64,000 nucleotides of DNA from Motiliproteus sp. SC1-56. GTDB taxonomy: Bacteria > Pseudomonadota > Gammaproteobacteria > Pseudomonadales > Balneatricaceae. Positions within the stretch are counted from its first letter, which is position 1; the number at the start of each line of letters is the position of its first letter. The translations under genes were made by a program, and so were the position numbers. The stretch spans positions 234,470 through 298,469 of the forward strand of contig NZ_JAEMGS010000004.1 in the NCBI RefSeq assembly GCF_017309075.1, in the 5' to 3' direction. The notes under the pieces were generated by a model that did no database searches, was not told the origin of the DNA, and saw only the letters and a list, made by a program, of their open reading frames with translations. Below, one piece after another: positions 34,320-42,502 of the stretch.

Positions 34320-34754
34320 CTAGAGTGTTGCTTTGCCCAGCATAAAAATAATACAAATAACCGCTATAGCGATTGTCGCTATGGGCCAAAAGCCTCCTGT
34401 CTTCCCGGCTCGTTGTGCCTCCCATTGCCGCACTTCTTCTTGGCGGCGTTGCTCCTCTTTTCTTCGCCTCCGCTCTTCGGCTACGACCCGCCGTCGCTCT
34501 GCCGCTTCCCTCTCGGCCTGAGCCTCGGCGGCGGCGACCTGCTCGGCGATCACGGCTTCGTCCATGAGTGCCTGTATCCGGTACTCGATATACAAGGCCT
34601 GTGCCCTTTCGGTATTGCCGCCTGCCTTGGCCAAGGCCTTAACCCAGAGCCCTTCCCGCCGCTCGCCCCGTGACAGCTCCGAGGCAACCTGCTCGTAAAG
34701 CTCCTCTTCGGCCAGCCGGGAGCTGATGGAAACAAAATCGGGTTGTGCCTTCAT
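34320..34754 (-). CDS. Small membrane-anchored protein, paralogue A of hsdR-linked family
   Basis: About 144 residues from ATG 34754, preceded by AGGAGGAC. The N-terminal half has the family block RLAEEELYEQVASELSRGER with GLWVKAL and ALYIEYRIQALMDE; then a charged coiled coil rich in Arg/Glu (residues about 70-115) and one C-terminal membrane helix (IATIAIAVICIIFMLG). It is closely similar in architecture to the next upstream gene (34986-35342). I do not know the family. Small hsd-linked proteins of this shape could act at the membrane in defence, but the sequence does not show a function. Confidence 0.75.
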   Translation of the reverse strand: MKAQPDFVSISSRLAEEELYEQVASELSRGERREGLWVKALAKAGGNTERAQALYIEYRIQALMDEAVIAEQVAAAEAQAEREAAERRRVVAEERRRRKEEQRRQEEVRQWEAQRAGKTGGFWPIATIAIAVICIIFMLGKATL

Positions 34755-34810
34755 GACATCCTTGTCCTCCTGGGCGACGAGCTCGCCGTGGTATGTATTT
34801 GAAAGGGTAG

Positions 34811-34934
34811 CTAAAAAAACACAACACCAAGCATTATCAGCGGCAACAAAATCCACAGAAAGTCGCCGGCAAGCTCCTTTCCGATTCCCCCTTGGCCCTG
34901 TTTCTGCTTTTCTCGGGCTGCGCCTTCATGACAT
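34811..34934 (-). pseudogene. Remnant of a third family copy
   Basis: The ATG at 34934 opens with the same start region as paralogue A: TCATGACATCCTTGTC occurs at both 34752 and 34932 on the plus strand. The frame then ends early, but a shifted frame reads REKQKQGQGGIGKELAGDFL and a hydrophobic tail ILLPLIMLGVVFF before a stop at 34811, like the C-terminal helix of paralogue B. This is a deleted, frameshifted copy. Confidence 0.6.
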
Positions 34935-34985
34935 CCTTGTCTCCCGGGGCTCGAATATTACAGCCCCACATGTGTTTGTGATTAT

Positions 34986-35342
34986 TTAGTAAATCAAACT
35001 TGCGATAATTAAGAGAGGTAGGATGAGCCAAGCGGAAACGCCAAGCACCTCCGCCACAACCTGCCCGGCACCGTCGCCTTTGGGCGGTTTTTCAGCGGTC
35101 TTCTTTTTTGTCTGCTCTGCTTTTTCTCCGGCAGCAACAAGTATCTCGTCTTTCAACGACTGCACCCGGTACTTAATGTAAAGCGCCTTGGCGCGGTCTT
35201 CGATGCCCTCCGAGTTTTCCAGCGCCTTCAGCCAGAGCCCCGTCCGTTTTTCCCCCTGTGCTAGCTCCTCGGCCACAAAATCATAGAGCTGCTCCTCGCT
35301 CAGCCGCTGCTCGGCGGAGTGCACATCGTTGGCCTTGATCAT
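34986..35342 (-). CDS. Small membrane-anchored protein, paralogue B of hsdR-linked family
   Basis: 118 residues. The N-terminal block RLSEEQLYDFVAEELAQGEK, GLWLKALENSEG and AKALYIKYRVQSLKDE match paralogue A nearly position by position. A lysine-rich linker and one C-terminal hydrophobic helix (VSAWLILPLLIIASLIY) follow. It starts 48 bases after the hsdR stop, so it is probably the distal part of the restriction operon. The pair and remnant point to local tandem duplication. Confidence 0.8.
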   Translation of the reverse strand: MIKANDVHSAEQRLSEEQLYDFVAEELAQGEKRTGLWLKALENSEGIEDRAKALYIKYRVQSLKDEILVAAGEKAEQTKKKTAEKPPKGDGAGQVVAEVLGVSAWLILPLLIIASLIY

Positions 35343-35389
35343 CTAAAGGTTCCCTCTTTAAAAAGACTCGGGCGGCGCGCCTTGGGATC

Positions 35390-38300
35390 TCAGGAAGGGG
35401 TCGCCCCCAACTGCTCCCGCAACAACGCCAGCATCAACGTCTGGATCTGCCGCGCCACATCGGGCTTGGCCAGGTACTCCATCGCCATGCCCTTCTGGGT
35501 GTCCATGCGCTCGATCACGGCGCTGTCCATCGCCTTGGGGAAGTCGCCGTTCATTACCGCCGCGTCGGAGTTGTGACGAATTTGGTCCATCACCGGGCCG
35601 TTCTCGCTGAGCTTAGTGGCCATACCCTGTACAAAATCAAGGCGGTCGCCTTCGCTGGTCTCCGCGCCGAACAGGTCGTTCAGGGTGTCCAGAATATGCG
35701 AGAGCAGGTCCTTCTCAGTCTCCTTGGGCTTGGCCGAGCCGAGGCCGGTGATGCCGGTCAGGTACTCGCCGTGCTCCTCCTGGAGCTTCAGGTCCTGGGT
35801 GCGCTTGTACTTGAGGTTGTAGTGGCTCAGCACCACCGCCGAGAGGTCGATCTCGTCCTCCTCGATCACCTCCTGGCTCAGCAGGGGCAGCAGGTGGCGG
35901 CTGTAGACGTTGAGTCGCTCCAGCTCCGGGTCCTCAAAGGGCACCACCTGGGAGACGAACTCGTAAAAGCGGATGTAGCTCTTGAGGTCCTTCTTGAACA
36001 GGTCCAGGGAGTTGCGGTTCTCCTCCGCCTCCTTTACGCAGCGCTCGGCGTTGGCCTGCTCCGCCTCGCTGCCGTTCCGCTTGATTTCTTTAAGCTGGGC
36101 GCGCGCCTGGCGTAAGTCCTCAACCGCGTGGCGATAGCGGTGGCTGAAGCGGTCCACCGCCGGTTTGATGTAGGCGGTCAATGCCTGGCCGCCCCGTTTG
36201 GGGTCGAAGTAGGCATCGGCGAACGCTTCCACCTCGGGCCAGTTGATGATGCTGTTGTCGCGCAGCTTGTGCATCAGGTCATAGACCAGGTTCGGGTCCG
36301 AGACCTGGTCCAGCTCGGCGGTCTCGTAGTAGGGCTGGAACTGCTCCAGCACCTCCTCCGGTTCGTTGACGAAGTCCAGCACGTAGGTGGCGTCCTTGCC
36401 CGGGTAGGTGCGGTTGAGGCGCGACAGGGTCTGGATACAGTCCACCCCCGTCAGCTTCTTGTCCACGTACATGGCACAGAGCTTGGGCTGGTCGAACCCG
36501 GTCTGGAACTTGTTGGCCACCAGCATCACCTGGTAGTCGTCGGTGTCGAACGCCTTGCGCATGTCCCGGCCGTTGAGGCCGGGGTTCATGTTGGTCTCGG
36601 TGAAGGGCCCTCCCTCCACACTAGCCCCGCTCTCGGGGTCGTTCACCTCGCCGGAGAAGGCCACCAGCGCCTGGATCTTGTCGTAGCCTTGCTCCCGCAC
36701 GTACTTGTCGAAGGCCAGCTTGTAGCGCACCGCCGCTGCCCGGCTAGAGGTCACTACCATGGCCTTAGCTTCTCCCGCCAGCAGGTGGGCGATGTTCTCG
36801 CGGAAGTGCTCGATGATCACCTGCACCTTCTGGCCGATGTTGTGGGGGTGCAGACGCACCCACTTGGCCAGCTTGGTCTTGGCCTTTTTGCTGTCCACCT
36901 CCTGGTCCGCCTCGGCCTGCTTCATGGCCAGGCGGTAGGCCAAGGAGTAGCTGGTGTAGTTCTTCAGCACGTCGAGGATAAAGCCCTCCTCGATGGCCTG
37001 GCGCATGGAATAGACGTGGAACGCGCGGGGCGGGTTTTCGTCGCTCAAAGGCAGGGTCGGGTCATCCGGGCGACCGAACAGCTCCAGGGTCTTGGCCTTG
37101 GGGGTGGCGGTAAAGGCGAAGTAGCTGATCTTGTCCGAGCCGCCACGCGCGGCCAGGGTGGCGTTCATTACGTCCTCGGCGGAGAGTTCCTGCTCGTCCT
37201 CCAGTTGCTCGGCCATCAGCACCTCGCGCAACTGGCGGGCGGTGCTGCCCGTCTGGCTGGAGTGGGCCTCGTCGGCGATCACCGCGAAGGTGCGGTCCTT
37301 GAGACCGGTGCTCTCCTGGATCGCCTTCAGCACGTGGGGGAAGGTCTGGATGGTGACGATGATGATCGGCGTGCTGCTGGCTAGGGCCTCGGCCAACTGG
37401 CTCGACTTGCTGCCCGCGCCCTCGTCGCGATTGATGCGGCTGATCACCCCCGAGGCGTGGTCGAACTGGGAGATGGTTTCCTGCAACTGGCTGTCGAGCA
37501 CGGTGCGGTCGGTGATGACGATCACCGAGCTGAAGAACTTATCGCCCGCTCCGTCGCGCAGGCTGGCGGCCTGATGGGCCAGCCAGGCGATGGAGTTGGA
37601 CTTGCCTGACCCCGCCGAGTGCTGGACCAGGTACTTGCGCCCGGTCCCTTCCGTGCGCACCGCCCCCAGCAGCTTCTGCACCGCCGCCCACTGGTGGTAA
37701 CGGGGGAAGATCATCGTCTCCTTGCGGTGCAGGCGGCCCAGCTCGTCGAACGTCTCCTTCTGTTCCAGGTGCACGAAGCGATGCAGAATCTTGAGCCAGT
37801 TGTCGGGCTGGAACACCTCGGCCCAGAGGTACTCCGTGGCGTAGGCGGCCTCCCCATTCTCCGGCGCAGGCTGGTCGTTACCCGCGCCACCGGCTGCCGT
37901 GCCCCGGTTAAAGGGGAGGAAGAAGGTGTCCTTACCCGCCAGCTTGGTGGTCATGGCCACCTCGAACTGGTTGACGGCGAAGTGGACGATGGCGCCGCGC
38001 TTGAAGGTCAGCAGCGGCTCGGCCTTGTTCTGGGTCTTGGGCTTGCGATCAAAACGGTACTGGCGCTTGGCGTTCTCCAGGCTCTGCTTGAAGCAGGACT
38101 TCAACTCCAGGGTCGCCACCGGCAGGCCGTTAATGAACAGGGTCAGATCGATGCGCCCGTCGAAGCCATGCGGGCTGTAAATCAGCTCCGGCACCACCCG
38201 CAACCGGTTGGCCCGGTAGCGCTCGGACAGCTCCGGGTTGAGGTCGCTGTCGGGCTTGAAGGTGGCCACCTTGAGGCGCACCCCACGGTCCTCGATCTGG

Positions 38301-38566
38301 TTGCGCAGCAGCCAGAGGGTGCCCTTGCGGTCCAGGCTGCGCACGGCAGCGTTGAGCAGGTGATGCTCCGGCTCGGTACCGTAGATCTTGCAGAACTTCT
38401 GCCAGGTGTCGCGCTGGGTGGCCTGCACGTAGCCAATTAGGTCCTCGGGGTAGACCGCCCGCTTGCGGTCGTAGCCCTGGGTATGGCCCACCAACCAGCC
38501 CTGCGCCTCCAGCGCGGCGATGATGTGGTTCTGGAAAGCCAGCTCTCTGGCCTTGGCGTCGCTCAT
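35390..38566 (-). CDS. hsdR: Type I restriction enzyme, R subunit
   Basis: ATP-dependent motor and nuclease of a type I restriction-modification complex; cuts unmodified DNA after translocation. 1058 residues. N-terminal PD-(D/E)XK nuclease: GFDGRIDLTLFINGLPVATL followed by ELKS (about residues 135-157). Superfamily 2 helicase motor: Walker A HSAGSGKSNSIAW (about residue 320), DEAH box IADEAHSSQTG, motif III FAFTATPK, and motif VI around QTLSRLNRTYPGK. A long C-terminal helical domain binds HsdM. It is the last of the core hsd genes, unusual in being separated from hsdS by three genes. Confidence 0.95.
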   Translation of the reverse strand: MSDAKARELAFQNHIIAALEAQGWLVGHTQGYDRKRAVYPEDLIGYVQATQRDTWQKFCKIYGTEPEHHLLNAAVRSLDRKGTLWLLRNQIEDRGVRLKVATFKPDSDLNPELSERYRANRLRVVPELIYSPHGFDGRIDLTLFINGLPVATLELKSCFKQSLENAKRQYRFDRKPKTQNKAEPLLTFKRGAIVHFAVNQFEVAMTTKLAGKDTFFLPFNRGTAAGGAGNDQPAPENGEAAYATEYLWAEVFQPDNWLKILHRFVHLEQKETFDELGRLHRKETMIFPRYHQWAAVQKLLGAVRTEGTGRKYLVQHSAGSGKSNSIAWLAHQAASLRDGAGDKFFSSVIVITDRTVLDSQLQETISQFDHASGVISRINRDEGAGSKSSQLAEALASSTPIIIVTIQTFPHVLKAIQESTGLKDRTFAVIADEAHSSQTGSTARQLREVLMAEQLEDEQELSAEDVMNATLAARGGSDKISYFAFTATPKAKTLELFGRPDDPTLPLSDENPPRAFHVYSMRQAIEEGFILDVLKNYTSYSLAYRLAMKQAEADQEVDSKKAKTKLAKWVRLHPHNIGQKVQVIIEHFRENIAHLLAGEAKAMVVTSSRAAAVRYKLAFDKYVREQGYDKIQALVAFSGEVNDPESGASVEGGPFTETNMNPGLNGRDMRKAFDTDDYQVMLVANKFQTGFDQPKLCAMYVDKKLTGVDCIQTLSRLNRTYPGKDATYVLDFVNEPEEVLEQFQPYYETAELDQVSDPNLVYDLMHKLRDNSIINWPEVEAFADAYFDPKRGGQALTAYIKPAVDRFSHRYRHAVEDLRQARAQLKEIKRNGSEAEQANAERCVKEAEENRNSLDLFKKDLKSYIRFYEFVSQVVPFEDPELERLNVYSRHLLPLLSQEVIEEDEIDLSAVVLSHYNLKYKRTQDLKLQEEHGEYLTGITGLGSAKPKETEKDLLSHILDTLNDLFGAETSEGDRLDFVQGMATKLSENGPVMDQIRHNSDAAVMNGDFPKAMDSAVIERMDTQKGMAMEYLAKPDVARQIQTLMLALLREQLGATPS

Positions 38567-38575
38567 CGTAGCCCC

Positions 38576-39208
38576 CTAGTCAAACTCTGCAACTTGTCGA
38601 CTAGTGAGCAACGCTTTGTACTCAGCGACCACGCCTTGAACGGCGTCGGTCGAGCCCAGTCGCGAAACGGGTACGTCATGACGAAAAACGAAACCGTCCT
38701 GCTCCAACTCACAGTGGCCACCATTTTCCTTGGGCCAGTCATTTTGGCTGTAGAGCTTCCACCATCCCCAGTCATCCTGATAGCTCCGCCTCGGTTTATA
38801 GGCATAAAGCTCTAGTCGGGTTTCGCACTCTGTCGGATCGCTTGATATATCCATGACATCCCAGTTCACTTTTTTGGTGGTGAACGCATTGGCGAGCCCG
38901 CTGTCGGTAACGAGGCGGATAACGAGCATCCACCCTTCGGGCCTGACCAGGGCGCTGTCGAACGGCTCGCTAAGAAAAAAGAAGTTGGCGTCATCCAAGG
39001 GGGCGAAGTCCCATGCCCAGCGCCTAAATGGGTTGCTCTTACCCCACGGGGCGGTTCCATGGTGGAGGGGCCCCCAGTAGTGATAGGCGCAGCCGAGCTG
39101 GTCGGCGATGCCCTCGATAAGTGGAAGAATCCGCTGGTGATAGGCGACCAGCAGGCGCTGCGCTTTGCGGACATCCGTCATGGCCGCTTCCAGTTCTACT
39201 ACGTCCAT
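38576..39208 (-). CDS. Unknown protein inserted in the hsd operon
   Basis: 210 residues, nine bases before hsdR and 22 bases after the PD-(D/E)XK-like gene, so certainly in the same transcript. It starts with a helical segment and then has an aromatic-rich central part (AWDFAPLDDANFFFLSEPFD, DDWGWWKLYSQNDWPKENGG). No signal peptide, membrane helix or known catalytic motif is seen. I do not recognise the family. Its place suggests a role tied to restriction, such as control of the R subunit, a second effector, or an immunity factor. Confidence 0.75.
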   Translation of the reverse strand: MDVVELEAAMTDVRKAQRLLVAYHQRILPLIEGIADQLGCAYHYWGPLHHGTAPWGKSNPFRRWAWDFAPLDDANFFFLSEPFDSALVRPEGWMLVIRLVTDSGLANAFTTKKVNWDVMDISSDPTECETRLELYAYKPRRSYQDDWGWWKLYSQNDWPKENGGHCELEQDGFVFRHDVPVSRLGSTDAVQGVVAEYKALLTSRQVAEFD

Positions 39209-39230
39209 TTACTCCCCTTTTTTCAGATCT

Positions 39231-40088
39231 CTAATCCCGGTTAGCGCTAGTGGGCCGCCACTTCCGCCAGGCATCGCGCGCCACCCCCTGGAGCTGGCTG
39301 ATAGGAGGCCAATGGCTAAACCCTAGGCTCGCCGCTCTCAACCCGGCCTCCAGGCCTCTGTTTGGCTGAATCCAGTCAGCCAAACAGCCTGCTCCCCTGA
39401 TTTCGCCCAGACGATCGCGGCAAAGCTCCTGCAGTTTCAGCTCGCGGTATTGCACGCTGTACAGGTCCAGCGCGGCCAGCATATCCGTTAGGATCGCTAT
39501 ATCCGCTTTAGTCGGCGAGAATTCGGCCCCGAGCAGTCGATCCACAACCACGGCGAGCTCGCGCCAGGCAGTCGCGAAAAACTGCACGGGACCATTGAGC
39601 CGGTCGCATTGCTGCAACCGTGCTTCGAGCTCGTCTATCAACCGCTGGTTGTGCTTCTTGTCGCCGCCGACGGCCCAAAAAACAACCACCCCCTCCCAGT
39701 ACTCCTCGGGAAGAGCTTCTAGCTCTCTGTACCACTGCTCACCGTCCTGGTAGCCGTCTAGTGGGCGCTTAACCTCAACCATGAGGGTGCCCCACTCGAA
39801 TCGCATCACCACATCAGGCTCGACGCGCTCCTGCAGGCTGGAGCTGAAGCTGGGCCAAAACTCCGTCCGAACAAACTGGCTGAAGTCGACGGCAGCCTCC
39901 GGCATCAGCGACCCCAACAGAAGCCTCTGGACCTGCTCCGAGAGGTAGGGTAGGCGGGAGAAGATGGCCGCGGTGATCATATCCTCCCGCTCCTTGTAGA
40001 GCTGGCGCAGTGGCACAGACACACCATTGACCTCAACCCGTCCGGCCTTGTTGTTGATAATGGCGTGCAGCATCTCGACAATCCCCAC
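39231..40088 (-). CDS. PD-(D/E)XK nuclease-like protein in the hsd operon
   Basis: 285 residues. The segment VEPDVVMRFEWGTLMVEVKR (about residues 91-110) has the D...ExK arrangement of PD-(D/E)XK nucleases, with a preceding helix containing conserved Glu/Arg residues and a following GYQDGEQWYRELEAL helix. The C-terminal 100 residues are helical and may bind DNA or a partner. It is in line with hsdS and hsdR. It may be a second nuclease or a restriction-linked defence protein; the catalytic assignment is from motif spacing only. Confidence 0.7.
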   Translation of the reverse strand: MGIVEMLHAIINNKAGRVEVNGVSVPLRQLYKEREDMITAAIFSRLPYLSEQVQRLLLGSLMPEAAVDFSQFVRTEFWPSFSSSLQERVEPDVVMRFEWGTLMVEVKRPLDGYQDGEQWYRELEALPEEYWEGVVVFWAVGGDKKHNQRLIDELEARLQQCDRLNGPVQFFATAWRELAVVVDRLLGAEFSPTKADIAILTDMLAALDLYSVQYRELKLQELCRDRLGEIRGAGCLADWIQPNRGLEAGLRAASLGFSHWPPISQLQGVARDAWRKWRPTSANRD

Positions 40089-40181
40089 TGGTAACTGCGC
40101 TCGATCAGCGACTTGGCTTTTCCAAGTCCTCGGCGGTGCGGATCGCCGGCTCCTGCGCTGAAGGTGTTAGGTACATCCGGG

Positions 40182-41108
40182 TTACCCCGCGATCTCCGGC
40201 GTATCGCTCTCGACCTGCTGGGCCTGCCAGTTGCCGTAGGTCTGGCCGGTTTCCTGAGTCAGCCACTTGGTGCGGCCGTTGGCGGGACGGCCGACCACGA
40301 CGGCAGCGGCCGCGCTCGGGCTGGAGAAGGCATGGTCCTTGGCGAATACGCGGTGGCCGTTTTCGCCAGCTTTCAGCACCCCGTCCTCTATCAGTTGCTC
40401 GAACAGGTCATGGTAGCCGCGCGGTGAGCCGATCCACTTGTCCCGTGCCTGGGAACCCGCCAGTACCACGAACTCCCCGTCGCTCTCCTGGGCTCGGGCG
40501 GTGATGTCGTACTTGGGGAACTTGAGCTCGAACAAGGGTGAAGTGGCTTGCGCTGAGTCCGTACTTGAAGGCTGCAACGGGGCGCGTGCGTCGCGCAGGA
40601 AGTCGAAGCCCAGTACCGGCAGAATGGTGCGGATCTGCTCGACGAAAAAAGCCATGTCGGCCTGGTCCGCCTCCGGTAGCATCGAGTAATCGTGAGCGGT
40701 GCCGTTCTTGAGCCCGCAGCGGCCCGACGCGCTGGCCAGGGCCATCAAGCGGCTCTCCAGGTACTTCACGTGGGCCTTGGTCAGGTTCTGGTCCTTGCTG
40801 GTGATCAGGCAGACCCGCTCCCAGAAGTCCTTGCCGCCTTTCTCCTCCGGCTGGTTGTGCTGCTTGAGACGCTTGGCGACGTCATCGGACTCACCGATGT
40901 AGACCAGGGGGCGCGCTGTGTTGTCGGGGTCCGTCCCCACCAGGAAGTAGACCCCGGTGCGGGCGCACTCGGGGCGTTTGACCAGTTCGGACAGGCGCGT
41001 GCGCGGCCCGGTCAGGGCGTGCCCCGTCCAGTTCATGATCTCCGCCGTCAGCAGGCCGCTGGGGCTGCCGTCCACGAGAAACAGGCGGATACTGCGTCCT
41101 TGGGTCAT
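40182..41108 (-). CDS. GIY-YIG nuclease domain protein with DUF4357
   Basis: 308 residues. The N-terminal GIY-YIG domain reads TGVYFLVGTD and then PLVYIGESDDVAKRL (about residues 50-85), with Glu in HVKYLESRLMALA as the likely metal ligand. The C-terminal region (FVVLAGSQARDKWIGSPRGY to AAAVVVGRPANGRTKWL) is DUF4357. Proteins of this pairing are often next to type I restriction genes. The start overlaps the hsdS stop by 4 bases (ATGA), so translation is coupled to the specificity subunit. Confidence 0.85.
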   Translation of the reverse strand: MTQGRSIRLFLVDGSPSGLLTAEIMNWTGHALTGPRTRLSELVKRPECARTGVYFLVGTDPDNTARPLVYIGESDDVAKRLKQHNQPEEKGGKDFWERVCLITSKDQNLTKAHVKYLESRLMALASASGRCGLKNGTAHDYSMLPEADQADMAFFVEQIRTILPVLGFDFLRDARAPLQPSSTDSAQATSPLFELKFPKYDITARAQESDGEFVVLAGSQARDKWIGSPRGYHDLFEQLIEDGVLKAGENGHRVFAKDHAFSSPSAAAAVVVGRPANGRTKWLTQETGQTYGNWQAQQVESDTPEIAG

Positions 41109-42502
41109 GCGGGCTCCTGGCTGGTTGGGTACTCAGGGAGGGGCTCGGCGACCATGGGCCGGTCGGCCTCTTGTTCTGCTGAGTTTGGTTTCCAGTTACG
41201 GACGTCGATCTTGCCAGTAACGGCGGCGGAGATTAGGGCGGTGCGGCGTTCGTGTAGAAGCTCGGCCTTACTTGCGGCGATGGACATTAAGCGATCAAGT
41301 CGCTGAGTGATGTCGGTAATGTGCGCCGTTATTTCTTCTCTCTCACCGTGCGGAGGCCACGCCAATGCAAAGTTTTTGATGGTCTCGACGTTCACATGCG
41401 GAGAAGTAGAGCCAATCACATCTTGCTGTGCTTGTTTGTAGCAGGATTCTGAGTTCAAAGCCCACATGACGAACTCAGGGGTCTGGGCGGCTCGGAAAAG
41501 CATGACGCGTTGCCCAAGACAGATGTCAACACCAGCCGGGACACACGCCGCCATACCATATCGTTCGCCTTCTCGGGAGTAGATGATGTCACCGGTCTCC
41601 GGTTTTAGCCTGATATTTCTCTCTTGGAAAACATCCTCGGTTACGCGTCTTGCACCCTCCACATCTAACTTTCCGGGTGATATGTCAGCTGTCCTTATTG
41701 CCGGAAAGTCTCCGCTCTGATCGTAGGCTGGTGTGGAGTGCAGGCAGTCAACAATGCTTAAGCACTCATACTTCAGGCGCGTTGTGTGCCAATGCGCCGG
41801 CACCTCCCCCAGCCACTCGACGCCGGAGTCCTTCATCGGCGCGTCGGGGTTGAGGCCCTTGGTGACGGCATGGGATATCACCGCCTGGCGCTTCTCCTTG
41901 AGCAGCTCGATCAGCCGCCGCTGCTTGGCGATCAGGGTGTCGATGCGGGCGGTTTCCTGGTCGAGGAAGGCGGCGATGGTGCGTTGTTCCTCAACAGGGG
42001 GGAGCGGCAAGAATTCTTTCTTCAGGTTATCCATAGGGATACGTAACCGGTGATCCAGAATGCCGTATCCCAAGCGCTTCAACCACTGCTGAAACGTCTT
42101 GATCTGGAATATGTACCCCAGGTAAGGGTGTTGCAGTACTTTCCCGTCTCTAGGATGAAGCACCAGATATACAGGGCTTAGAGCTCCAAGGTACTTGGAT
42201 ATTCCGACTGAACCGATGATCACGTTCATGCTGTTCACAACAAGATCGCCGGGATGGACAACCTTGTAACGCTCGATGTCGTCAGACTTCTTGTTACCTA
42301 TATCCCCTTTCTCGGCGTAAGGGATGACACCAACATCTTTAAGAACTGAGAGAATATTCTCCGTTACTGGCCCCTGGTTCGTTTCACCGCGCTCCTGGAG
42401 CAGTGCACCAAGTCGGAGCGTCTGCCAGCCTTCGGGGATCTTTCCAAGCCACTCGACCCCTGAGTCTTTACACTCGCAGTAGATCTGATACTTTCCTGTC
42501 AT
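41105..42502 (-). CDS. hsdS: Type I restriction enzyme, specificity subunit
   Basis: Sets the DNA target of both methylation and restriction. 465 residues with two target-recognition domains, each opened by a DSGVEWLG(K/E)(I/V)P motif (about residues 12 and 222) and closed by a conserved helix (ATRIDTLIAKQRRLIELLKE in the centre and a similar TQRLDRLMSIAASKAELLHE at the end). The repeated architecture implies a bipartite recognition sequence. It overlaps hsdM by one base group (ATGA) and the GIY-YIG gene likewise. Confidence 0.93.
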   Translation of the reverse strand: MTGKYQIYCECKDSGVEWLGKIPEGWQTLRLGALLQERGETNQGPVTENILSVLKDVGVIPYAEKGDIGNKKSDDIERYKVVHPGDLVVNSMNVIIGSVGISKYLGALSPVYLVLHPRDGKVLQHPYLGYIFQIKTFQQWLKRLGYGILDHRLRIPMDNLKKEFLPLPPVEEQRTIAAFLDQETARIDTLIAKQRRLIELLKEKRQAVISHAVTKGLNPDAPMKDSGVEWLGEVPAHWHTTRLKYECLSIVDCLHSTPAYDQSGDFPAIRTADISPGKLDVEGARRVTEDVFQERNIRLKPETGDIIYSREGERYGMAACVPAGVDICLGQRVMLFRAAQTPEFVMWALNSESCYKQAQQDVIGSTSPHVNVETIKNFALAWPPHGEREEITAHITDITQRLDRLMSIAASKAELLHERRTALISAAVTGKIDVRNWKPNSAEQEADRPMVAEPLPEYPTSQEPA

